Shown here: one piece after another, positions 18,520 through 26,076 of the stretch
Layout: each line of letters begins with the position of its first letter
Numbering within the stretch: the stretch's first letter is position 1
Assembly (NCBI GenBank): GCA_022360315.1
Contig: JAKSDA010000293.1
Location: 48,961 to 112,960, forward strand
Length of the DNA: 64,000 bases
Reading direction: 5' to 3'
From: Pseudomonadota bacterium
GTDB lineage: Bacteria > Myxococcota_A > Polyangia > Haliangiales > Haliangiaceae
Position numbers and translations under genes: made by a program
Notes under the pieces: model-generated
Database searches by the model: none
Seen by the model: only the letters and a program-made list of their open reading frames with translations
Told to the model about the DNA's origin: nothing

Positions 18520-18989
18520 CGCCGGGCTCCCATCTCGATCCAGGTTGCGATCGCACAGATCTCGCTGTCCATCAGCTTGTTGCCCGGCGGCATGACCCGA
18601 GCCGGATCGTCGGCCGCAACCCGGGCCAGAAGCACACCACAGCCGAGCGACTCGGAATCCACCCGCGCTGCGGCTCCGCCACTGCCGGTGAGCAAGTCGT
18701 GGGCCTGGTCGATATCTGCGAATATCAGACCCGCCCTGGCCCCCTCGCGGGCGTGACAAGCAGAGCCCGCCACGCCGCATTTGGCGACCAGCGTGTTGGT
18801 GAAGACGTTCTCGAACGTGGGCTGATAAAGCGGCACGCAATCGGCAGTGACCTCGACACAGGCATCGCTGTCCGAACAGGCACCGCATACTGCGAGCAAG
18901 CAAAACAACCCGGCCAGCAAACTCGGTCTGGACACGGCGAGATCGCCGGCCGGGTGATGGCAACTTTTTGACATGGGCTCTGTCATCAT
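18516..18989 (-). CDS. Haem-motif-like lipoprotein (CX6CH, Planctomycete-type cytochrome domain)
   Basis: 157 residues from the ATG at 18989, immediately after the FGGY gene stop. The signal peptide ends in a lipobox (A-V-C-G-A-C). The mature part has an atypical haem-like site, C-G-V-A-G-S-A-C-H, then M-P-P-G-N-K-L, which could give an axial Met, and ends I-A-T-W-I-E-M-G-A. The same layout occurs in the lipoprotein at 42939-43409, so the two look like paralogues. The wide spacing of the Cys pair makes covalent haem attachment plausible but unproven. It overlaps the pentahaem gene by ATGA. Confidence 0.75.
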   Translation of the reverse strand: MMTEPMSKSCHHPAGDLAVSRPSLLAGLFCLLAVCGACSDSDACVEVTADCVPLYQPTFENVFTNTLVAKCGVAGSACHAREGARAGLIFADIDQAHDLLTGSGGAAARVDSESLGCGVLLARVAADDPARVMPPGNKLMDSEICAIATWIEMGARR

Positions 18990-18991
18990 GG

Positions 18992-20455
18992 TCAGTACAG
19001 TGGTCGCAATTGTTCGAAGAGAAGCTGGTAGCGCTGATAGGATTCGCGATAGATGGCATACGGTTCGGGCTCGCCAGCCAGTACGTCGCGACAATCCGGT
19101 TCGTTCGCCACCAGTTCGGCGCATTGTTCGAGGTCGTTACTGATGCCCGCAGCCACGGCCGCGAGCATGGCGGCTCCGACCGGGCAGGTGTCGACACGGC
19201 GGACCCGTTCCACCGGCAAACCGGTCACGTAGGAGCGAATCTCGGCCCACAGTCGACTGCGCGCGCCGCCGCCCATGAGCAGAATGGATTGCACCGACAC
19301 GTCGAGAGCGATCAAGCGCTCGACCACATCGAGCATGGCAAACGCGCAGCCCTCCATGACTGCTCGGGCCAGGTGGCCGCGGCCATGCGCCGTGGTCAAT
19401 CCGTAGAAACAACCGCGTGCTGTGGGGATCCATTCGGGCGCCATGGCCCCGGACAGAGCGGGCAGAAAGAGCAGATCATCCGAGCCCGGCGGCACCGACG
19501 AGGCAGCGGCGTCGAGTGCGTCAAAGTCACCAACACCGACGATTTCGCGCAGCCATGACATGGCTCCTCCCGACAGCCAGCCGGGATTTTCGATGAAGAA
19601 ATCGTCATTGGCGTAACAATGAGTTTCGACCAGGCCGCCCGGGTCAAATACTGCATCGTGGCTCAATGCACCGACCACTTCGCCGGTACCGAGGACGCAT
19701 GCCATGCGGCCCGGACTCACCAATCCGGCTCCCAGCGGAGTGGCAAAGTCATCGCCTGTTCCCACTGCGACCGGTGTGCCGGGGCGGAGCCCGGTCAGAG
19801 CAGCTCCGGTGTCCGACAGTGTTCCAGCCCGGTCACTGGCATGAGCGATGGCGGGCAGCTCGGCGCGGTCAATCTCGAACATATCCAACAATTCACTGTC
19901 GAAATCGCGGGTATCCAGCGCGTATAGCATGGTCGTGGAGGCCAGGCCGTGATCGAAGACATAGGCGCCGGTCAGTTGCTCGACCAGATAGGACACAGGC
20001 TGATGATATCGGGCCGCCGCATCGGCATGTCGCTTGAGCCAGCGGATCTTGGCCGCCATGTGAGTGGCGTCGGCGACGACACCGGTTCTGCGCATGAACT
20101 CGCCCACTCCCAGGCCATTCGACCAGGCCGGCATTTCGCTGTCAGCCCGCCGGTCGCACCAGATGATGCAGGGAGTGGTCGGCTTGCCGTCACTGTCCAC
20201 GCCCACACATCCGTCCAGTTGCCCGGACACTCCGACAGCGCGAACATCTGCGGCTTGCAGCCCGGCTGCAGCAAGCGCCTGAGCCACAGCCGGAGCCAGC
20301 ACGGATTGCCAGTCGCGCACATCTTGCTCGGCCCATCCGGGCTCGGGATAGCGCACAGAATAGCGGCCAGACCCCTCGCCGAGCACAGTCAAGTCATCGC
20401 CGGTGACCACGACTTTGAGGCTCTGGGTCCCGACATCAATGCCAATGATGGCCAT
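18992..20455 (-). CDS. FGGY-family carbohydrate kinase (xylulokinase-like)
   Basis: A 487-residue sugar kinase. The N-terminal phosphate-binding motif is I-G-I-D-V-G-T-Q-S-L-K, and later elements are W-C-D-R-R-A-D and G-T-G-D-D-F-A-T-P-L-G-A-G, where the Asp would be the catalytic base. The C-terminal domain has L-M-G-G-G-A-R-S. Length and motifs fit xylulokinase and its relatives; the exact sugar cannot be read. A good ribosome site (AAGGAG) lies 8 bases before the ATG. Its link to the two downstream haem lipoproteins may be only transcriptional. Confidence 0.88.
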   Translation of the reverse strand: MAIIGIDVGTQSLKVVVTGDDLTVLGEGSGRYSVRYPEPGWAEQDVRDWQSVLAPAVAQALAAAGLQAADVRAVGVSGQLDGCVGVDSDGKPTTPCIIWCDRRADSEMPAWSNGLGVGEFMRRTGVVADATHMAAKIRWLKRHADAAARYHQPVSYLVEQLTGAYVFDHGLASTTMLYALDTRDFDSELLDMFEIDRAELPAIAHASDRAGTLSDTGAALTGLRPGTPVAVGTGDDFATPLGAGLVSPGRMACVLGTGEVVGALSHDAVFDPGGLVETHCYANDDFFIENPGWLSGGAMSWLREIVGVGDFDALDAAASSVPPGSDDLLFLPALSGAMAPEWIPTARGCFYGLTTAHGRGHLARAVMEGCAFAMLDVVERLIALDVSVQSILLMGGGARSRLWAEIRSYVTGLPVERVRRVDTCPVGAAMLAAVAAGISNDLEQCAELVANEPDCRDVLAGEPEPYAIYRESYQRYQLLFEQLRPLY

Positions 20456-20492
20456 GCAATGCTCCTTTCACTCACTCTCTTGGCCAGCCCTG

Positions 20493-21140
20493 TCATCGGC
20501 GGCGCGAAGTTTCGGGCTCACCCGCCGGCACGCCTCGGGCGCGGTCATCGAGTGGAGCGTCTGCCGGCTCGCTGTGCAGAGAATCGCACGCACGCCGGGC
20601 CAGTTCGATCACGTGGGGATCGCAAGCACCGATGTTTTGCAGGGCATCGGCCAGGCGCATCACGTAGTCGAGATTTGTGCCGCTCGGCCCGCGAGCTCTC
20701 TGCACGATCCGGGCGATGTCCTCGATCGGTTCGGGCCCGGCATAGTTGGGGTTTTCGGCGGTGGCCACATAGACCAGCGCGCGCACAGAAGGGTCGGCCG
20801 GGCGACCGGCAATTCGATTGTCCCGGTCCAGCAAAACATCGGCATAGACCCGCTGGTACCCGCCTTTTTCCCGAAAGTCCAACCTGGCCAGAACGCTTTC
20901 GCGATCCTCGTCTGCCACCCGATAGGCCATTCCCCAGCACACTTCGCCCGGTTCGGCCAGCAGCGTGACCACCCGTCCGGGCGCCTCGGGGGTGCCTCGG
21001 TGATCGGTGGATTGCTGCCAAAACCGGCGCTTGAACCCCTCGATATAGCCGGGATGGCGCTCGCGATAGGGAAACGCGGGCCGCCAGATCAAAGAGCCGT
21101 AACCAAAGATCCAGAGATCGCCCTGCACGACCTCTAGCAT
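20493..21140 (-). CDS. ChaC-type gamma-glutamylcyclotransferase
   Basis: A 215-residue protein of the ChaC family, which cleaves glutathione (or other gamma-glutamyl peptides) to 5-oxoproline and Cys-Gly. The signature I-F-G-Y-G-S-L-I-W-R-P near residue 12 forms the substrate loop. The likely catalytic Glu is in L-D-F-R-E-K-G-G-Y-Q-R, also typical of ChaC. A C-terminal tail of about 25 residues is Arg/Pro-rich. It precedes the FGGY kinase by 37 bp on the same strand. Confidence 0.85.
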   Translation of the reverse strand: MLEVVQGDLWIFGYGSLIWRPAFPYRERHPGYIEGFKRRFWQQSTDHRGTPEAPGRVVTLLAEPGEVCWGMAYRVADEDRESVLARLDFREKGGYQRVYADVLLDRDNRIAGRPADPSVRALVYVATAENPNYAGPEPIEDIARIVQRARGPSGTNLDYVMRLADALQNIGACDPHVIELARRACDSLHSEPADAPLDDRARGVPAGEPETSRRR

Positions 21141-21392
21141 ACCTCGACAGGCCGGGGTTGAGATGGGTTCGCGAAACTTCGTCGACCTGCCCGCGATCGC
21201 GCTGGAACGGATGCAACGCGATCGTGCGCGGCCCGACCGCTCGGCGCTCGCCTGTCATGGTTGGGCAACCCCCCGGACGGAGTCCCGGCCGGCTCAGCCG
21301 TTGGCCTCGCACCACAACCACCTCGCTTGATGCACAACCATGTGTTTCTGTTTCGCTCGGTCTTTGCGGCTGCTGCGCTATGGTGTTGAATC

Positions 21393-22019
21393 GTGAACTT
21401 CTTTGGTCATGCAACAGTGGCCAGCTGGCGATCGACAAGCCCTGCCCTGGCGCTCGGCGCCATGCTGCCGGATTTTGCGACCATGTGTCGCGGTCGCATC
21501 AGCGAGGTCCACAATCAGGACATCGCATCGGGCATTACACTGCACCACCAGACCGACGCGTTGTTTCACCGATTGCCCTTTTTTGTCGAGCTCTATGTCG
21601 AAACAACCGGGCGACTGCGCGAGCGCGGCGTGGCCAGAGGCGGTGCCCGGGGCGCTGCGCACGTGGCGGTCGAGCTCGTTTTGGACGGCGCACTTCTCGA
21701 CGATAGCGGCGCTTGTGATCGGTATCTCGCCGCAGTCGAGCTCACTGCGTCGATTCGCCACGACCTGTCGTGGCAGCAATCGGATCAGGCCGCGCGCTGG
21801 GAGCATCTGTGCGAACGCCTGCGCAAGCGCGGCTTGCCACACGGGTATCGCCAACCCGATTCGGTTGCCGAGTACATCGCGCGGATCCTGTCAGGGCGGC
21901 CGCAGCTGGCGCTCAGCCGGCACGAAAAAGACGCCCTGCGCGCCGAATTGCCCGCTCTGCGCGATCGCGTCCACGCCCGCACCGCCGAACTGATCAAGGC
22001 ACTGCGCGACGGCTTGTGA
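21393..22019 (+). CDS. Acyl-carrier-protein phosphodiesterase-like protein (DUF479/AcpH-related)
   Basis: 208 residues, GTG start. The opening M-N-F-F-G-H-A-T-V-A, then M-L-P-D-F and G-I-T-L-H-H-Q-T-D-A-L-F-H, place His and Asp residues as in AcpH, an HD-like metal phosphodiesterase that removes phosphopantetheine from acyl carrier protein. Similarity is by motif order only, and metal ligands may differ, so the activity is uncertain. Its 3' end overlaps the convergent OmpA-like gene by 26 bases. Confidence 0.6.
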   Translation: MNFFGHATVASWRSTSPALALGAMLPDFATMCRGRISEVHNQDIASGITLHHQTDALFHRLPFFVELYVETTGRLRERGVARGGARGAAHVAVELVLDGALLDDSGACDRYLAAVELTASIRHDLSWQQSDQAARWEHLCERLRKRGLPHGYRQPDSVAEYIARILSGRPQLALSRHEKDALRAELPALRDRVHARTAELIKALRDGL

Positions 22020-23358
22020 TCTCTGCTCGAACGGGAACCGTCGCGTTTGCGGGTGGGCTGAACGATCGCTTTACTTCCAACATCTTAAACGTAACCGCCC
22101 GGTACTTTCTTGCACATCGACTCCCTTTGTACAATATAGCCCCGTGGCTGCCGACCTCCATTCGGATCTTGATCTCGTTATCTTTAAGGAAGGCTCGGAC
22201 TTTTTTGGCACGATCTAAACCTTCAGTGTCGACCTTACCATTCTTTAATATGCAAGTATACCCGCTTATCTTGATATGCATATCAGGTTGACCTTCAAGA
22301 GCCCTCACTGCTGACTTCAAAGCTTTCTTAGATGCGGGCGTCAAGTTCTTATCATCATCATCATCAAGAACAGCGGTGAAGAGTCGTGGATGCTCTTCTC
22401 CGTTGAGTTGCATTGGAGCAAACTCGCGCGGGATTTGATCGCTGGGACAACCATTGGCATCCCTGAAACCGTAGCGGCTACGTGCATCAGGCCGACACTG
22501 TTTGACAGCGTCGTCGGAGTCGTTCGCGGGATCGTTACCGGACTTCGTTGGGCCATGATCGGAGCTCGCTACATCGTGCTCGCCGGTTTTTTCCCCGCCC
22601 TTAGCTGGTCCCGAAAGCTCCTTCTTGTATTTTTCAAGATCTCGTTTGACGCCTTCAAGCTCAGCCTCGAGTTCAGCGATTTGCTGCAACGACGTTGGAC
22701 TGCCCGAGGCTGACCGATTATCCAGAGCAATGTGCCAGGTTAGCAAGGCCGAGACCGAGGCACTTGGCAAGGTCTCTGCGGATCCCTGCCCGATCTCAGT
22801 TGCTCCAAGTTGTCCCCGAAGCTCAAGCGACCAGTTTTTCCAGCCCACACCAATGCCTGTATGAAAACCTACCTCAACGCCCTCTAGCTGATTATCCAGC
22901 TGAAGAAACCGTCCATTGTCGTGTTGTCTTCCGCTGCGGAATTCGAGTGTGGGCCCCATGACTAGCGCAAGGTGCCACGGAGATCCAGCCAGGGCTCTCT
23001 TGTAATCGAAGAGGAGACGAATGCCTTTATAGTCGATCCTGTATTCGCCAAGAGTGAAGCCACTCTTCTCGATATTATCGGCACCTCGATCCGAGAAAAC
23101 AATCTCTGGCCGCAGAGCCCATCGCGGCAAGCGCGCAGTCACGGGTATGGAGATATAAAGGCCGAGTGTTCCGCCAAGACGCCACGAGGAGTCGTAGTCA
23201 GAGAGCAGATAGAGTTGCGATGCATTGCCTCCTGCGAGTACTCCAAACGAGGGGTTCCGCTGCGCCGACGCGGCAGCACCTCGGTCTCCACCTGCCAGCA
23301 CTGGCCTTGCTGTAAGCATAAAAATTCCCCATACACATGTCAGTAAAATCCTTTGCAT
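21994..23358 (-). CDS. Outer-membrane beta-barrel protein with C-terminal OmpA-like domain
   Basis: A 454-residue exported protein. The signal peptide ends near A-R-P-V-L-A-G. Residues of about 35-215 alternate as in a small beta-barrel (porin- or PorT-like), with a coiled-coil segment after it (L-Q-Q-I-A-E-L-E-A-E-L-E) and an acidic, disordered linker. The last 110 residues resemble an OmpA peptidoglycan-binding domain (L-T-P-A-S-K-K-A-L-K-S-A, then D-T-E-G-L-D-R-A-K-K-V-R), but the canonical N-x-x-L-S-x-x-R-A motif is changed. It is the last gene of a four-gene minus-strand operon headed by the STAND kinase. Confidence 0.72.
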   Translation of the reverse strand: MQRILLTCVWGIFMLTARPVLAGGDRGAAASAQRNPSFGVLAGGNASQLYLLSDYDSSWRLGGTLGLYISIPVTARLPRWALRPEIVFSDRGADNIEKSGFTLGEYRIDYKGIRLLFDYKRALAGSPWHLALVMGPTLEFRSGRQHDNGRFLQLDNQLEGVEVGFHTGIGVGWKNWSLELRGQLGATEIGQGSAETLPSASVSALLTWHIALDNRSASGSPTSLQQIAELEAELEGVKRDLEKYKKELSGPAKGGEKTGEHDVASSDHGPTKSGNDPANDSDDAVKQCRPDARSRYGFRDANGCPSDQIPREFAPMQLNGEEHPRLFTAVLDDDDDKNLTPASKKALKSAVRALEGQPDMHIKISGYTCILKNGKVDTEGLDRAKKVRAFLKDNEIKIRMEVGSHGAILYKGSRCARKYRAVTFKMLEVKRSFSPPANATVPVRAEITSRRAVP

Positions 23359-23383
23359 AGCGGGTAGTTCCCCTCAAACATAC

Positions 23384-24952
23384 TCAGTGCGCAATCAATG
23401 TATACAAATCGAGCGAGTCAGACGTCCATGAACGCCACTGAAACGGGCCAGGCGCACCGCGTGTGAATGCGGCCCGGGACAGTTCTTCCACACATTTGCA
23501 TTCGGCGAGGACACAATCGCAGTCAAACGGATTCTTGCCTATTTCGCATTGCTCGCCTGCTGCAAGGTTGAGATGTTCATCACCGCATCGCGGCAGGGTG
23601 CAGTCGGAATCACACCCCGCTGTATCACCGCCCTCATCGCAGATTTCTCCGGCGGCTTTATTCCGGTAGCTATCGCCGCACGTGGGCACGGAGCAGTCAT
23701 AGTCGCAGTCGACCGTGTCCACGCCACCTTTATCACATGCTTCGTTGGCCGCTCCGTTGACATGATGGTCGCCGCACTCAGGCAACGTGCAGTCGGAGTC
23801 ACACTCCGCTGTATCACCACCCTTATCGCAGATTTCTCCGGCGGCTTTATTCCGATAGCTATCACCGCACTGTACATCCGTGCAATCGTAGTCGCATTCG
23901 GCCGTGTCCACGCCACCTTCATCACATGCTTCGTTGGCCGCTCCGTTGACATGGTGGTCGCCGCACTCAGGCAACGTGCAGTCGGAGTCACACCTCGCGG
24001 TATTATTACCGTCCTCATCGCAGAGCTCTCGAGCGGCTGTATTGACGTGGCCATCCCCGCACTCAGGCAACGTGCAGTCGGAGTCGCACCCCGCTGTATT
24101 ATCACCGCCCTCATCGCAGATTTCTCGAGCGGCTGTATTGACGTAGCCATCCCCGCACAATGGCTTTGTGCAATCTCTGTCGCAGGCAAGAGAGTCGCCA
24201 GCGGTGTCGCACTGCTCTCGTATACCGGTGGCAGGATTGACAAACTCTGGATTGAAGTCACCATCGCCACACAACGGCCGTGTGCAATCAGCATCACAGG
24301 TGCTGGTGAAGATGCCGCCATCGTCGCATTCTTCACCCGCAGAGCCCGGCACACGAACTCCATCGCCACAGGTTTCGTGAAAGCAGTCGGGACTGCAGCC
24401 ATCACCTGCAATGGTATTTCCATCGTCACATTGCTCCATCGGGTGGATAATGTGATCGCCACAGGTTTCTAGCTTCATGCAGGTTGCTTCACAACCATCG
24501 CCAGAAACATTGTTATTGTCATCGCAGACCTCATTGAAGTCGCGAAAGCCGTTGCCGCATTGTTCTTCAGATAAGCAATCTTTGCTGCATCCATCACCGG
24601 AGATCGTACGGCCATCGTCGGTCGTGCCATCGTCACAGACCTCCCATGGTGGATCGACGATGCCGTTGCCGCAGGTCTCGATCCGTCGGCAGTCGCTGCT
24701 GCAGCCATCGCCGGACTCGACATTGCCGTCATCACAGACCTCATCCAACGCCAGGTCCCGTATGCCGTCGCCGCAGGTATTCAGAATGCAGATCTTCTGG
24801 TCTGCCGCGCAGCGCATGCCCGCTGGACAGCGCCAGTCGTTGTCGCACTTGGTCGTCGTGGTTCCGTCAAAAACACATGACAGGTTGCCATGAATGGCTA
24901 TGACCACAAGCAATGCAGCAAGCGAGTAGGAGTTCAATTGAATGCGTTGCAC
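23384..24952 (-). CDS. Cysteine-rich tandem-repeat (DUF4215-like) lipoprotein
   Basis: 522 residues, GTG start, with a signal peptide ending in L-S-C (lipobox) at about residue 26. The mature chain is built of some 13 repeats of 25-35 residues, each of the form C-G-D/N-G-x-x-x-x-x-x-E-x-C-D-D/E-G, with Asp clusters that suggest calcium binding. This is the Myxococcus-type Cys-rich repeat known from surface proteins of myxobacteria. The C-terminal half has undergone recent 189-bp duplication. The final 50 residues are not repetitive. It lies 24 bp after the TPR/PEGA gene and 25 bp before the OmpA-like gene, so it probably acts on the cell surface with them. Confidence 0.85.
   Translation of the reverse strand: MQRIQLNSYSLAALLVVIAIHGNLSCVFDGTTTTKCDNDWRCPAGMRCAADQKICILNTCGDGIRDLALDEVCDDGNVESGDGCSSDCRRIETCGNGIVDPPWEVCDDGTTDDGRTISGDGCSKDCLSEEQCGNGFRDFNEVCDDNNNVSGDGCEATCMKLETCGDHIIHPMEQCDDGNTIAGDGCSPDCFHETCGDGVRVPGSAGEECDDGGIFTSTCDADCTRPLCGDGDFNPEFVNPATGIREQCDTAGDSLACDRDCTKPLCGDGYVNTAAREICDEGGDNTAGCDSDCTLPECGDGHVNTAARELCDEDGNNTARCDSDCTLPECGDHHVNGAANEACDEGGVDTAECDYDCTDVQCGDSYRNKAAGEICDKGGDTAECDSDCTLPECGDHHVNGAANEACDKGGVDTVDCDYDCSVPTCGDSYRNKAAGEICDEGGDTAGCDSDCTLPRCGDEHLNLAAGEQCEIGKNPFDCDCVLAECKCVEELSRAAFTRGAPGPFQWRSWTSDSLDLYTLIAH
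23600..23977. repeat. 189-bp tandem direct duplication inside the Cys-rich gene
   Basis: Two adjacent copies of a 189-base unit, each encoding two Cys-rich repeats (63 residues). Matching landmarks recur exactly 189 bases apart: an ACGCCACCTT block at 23721 and 23910, and a CGCAGATTTCTCC block at 23639 and 23828. The copies differ by a few percent, so the duplication is young compared with the other repeats. Confidence 0.85.
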
Positions 24953-24976
24953 AGAGCGTCTTCTTCGTCTCTTGAT

Positions 24977-26041
24977 TTAATACGAACCGACGATATGGAG
25001 ACCAAAGCTATCTCCAGTTCCAACCGCACCGACCCGAATGGCGTGCACTGATCCGAGATCGCGGCGTCCCACGCGAGACACCACGCGCTTTCTATTGAGA
25101 TACAACAGTACCGTGCCAGAGAGAAGCACCGTGCCACCAATCGCATAGAGAACGCGAGCCCAGGTTTGCTGCTGCTCGGCTTTTGTAAGGACAGATTGAA
25201 GGTCGGGCACATTCTGTTCAGCGCAGCCGCGTATGGGTCGGCAGCGCCGTTCAAACTCGCTGTCGTAAAAATCAAAACTCTGTGACGATTTGTCATCGAA
25301 ATACCCAGCGCCGGCAGCCAGACCGGCTCCCCCGGCAATCACAGCCAGGGGAATCCATCGCGGCATCAAGCGCGTGTATCCAGTCGCGTCTTCAAGGTGA
25401 ATAGGCGACAAGTTGACAGCCTTGCGTTGTCCGGGGTTTACGGTAAGAACGCGTTCGTCCGCGATATGGCCCGGCTTGCTGGCCAGCACGTGATGTCCGC
25501 CGGGATTCGCCAGCCGAGTGCAACGGCCGGGACACACCAATAGAGGCGTTCCGTCGACCGTGACCTCGGCTCCCACAAGGTCACATGTGATCTCGAGATG
25601 TACGAGTTGCGACTCGAGCAGCTGTCGCTCGCTCTTGCCCCGCTGGTATTTTTCAGAGCCGAGTGGCGCCGGCCCATAGCGCAAGGCCCGAAGCAAGCTC
25701 TCATACGCACGAATGGGCTGGTTCTGCTTCATCTGCGCCAGCGCCAGGTTAAAATAGATGACCGGGTGCTTTACCAGTGCGAGCGCCTGCTGGTATTTCG
25801 CTGCAGCTGCGTCGTATATTAGCTCCTTGACCAGTTCGTTGCCCGCCAAAAACAGTGCATGAGCCCTGTGCTGCGTCGTTCGCGGCACGTTCTTTAACCA
25901 TGGCTCCTCACCTTTATCCCATTGGGGAGAAGCGACTTCCCGAGGCAACTGCTCGGCGCACGGGGTCTGTGCTCGCGACACTGTGACCGTGACAATGAGC
26001 AGCCCCGCACCGGTCAAGGCAATGTATCCGACTCGTCTCAT
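24977..26041 (-). CDS. Exported TPR/PEGA-domain membrane protein
   Basis: 354 residues. A signal peptide (ending T-V-S-R-A-Q) is followed by a TPR-like helical region (A-L-F-L-A-G-N-E-L-V-K to A-L-R-Y-G-P), then a PEGA domain (V-T-V-D-G-T-P-L-L-V-C-P-G-R-C). PEGA domains bind or sit on the cell envelope in many myxobacterial proteins. Two hydrophobic helices follow at about 230-248 and 295-312. The gene is 35 bp after the kinase stop and 24 bp before the Cys-rich gene, so the four genes are very likely one operon. A role in surface signalling is an inference. Confidence 0.75.
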   Translation of the reverse strand: MRRVGYIALTGAGLLIVTVTVSRAQTPCAEQLPREVASPQWDKGEEPWLKNVPRTTQHRAHALFLAGNELVKELIYDAAAAKYQQALALVKHPVIYFNLALAQMKQNQPIRAYESLLRALRYGPAPLGSEKYQRGKSERQLLESQLVHLEITCDLVGAEVTVDGTPLLVCPGRCTRLANPGGHHVLASKPGHIADERVLTVNPGQRKAVNLSPIHLEDATGYTRLMPRWIPLAVIAGGAGLAAGAGYFDDKSSQSFDFYDSEFERRCRPIRGCAEQNVPDLQSVLTKAEQQQTWARVLYAIGGTVLLSGTVLLYLNRKRVVSRVGRRDLGSVHAIRVGAVGTGDSFGLHIVGSY

Positions 26042-26076
26042 CGATCTGGTTTGTTGTGCAACCCGATGGGTGGAAC

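Noticed and set aside
23549..24472. A 307-codon open frame on the plus strand, antisense to the Cys-rich repeat gene
   Set aside because: It mirrors the repeats of the real gene; codon bias of a TGC/GAC-rich repeat leaves the reverse frame open. No signal, domain or ribosome site.
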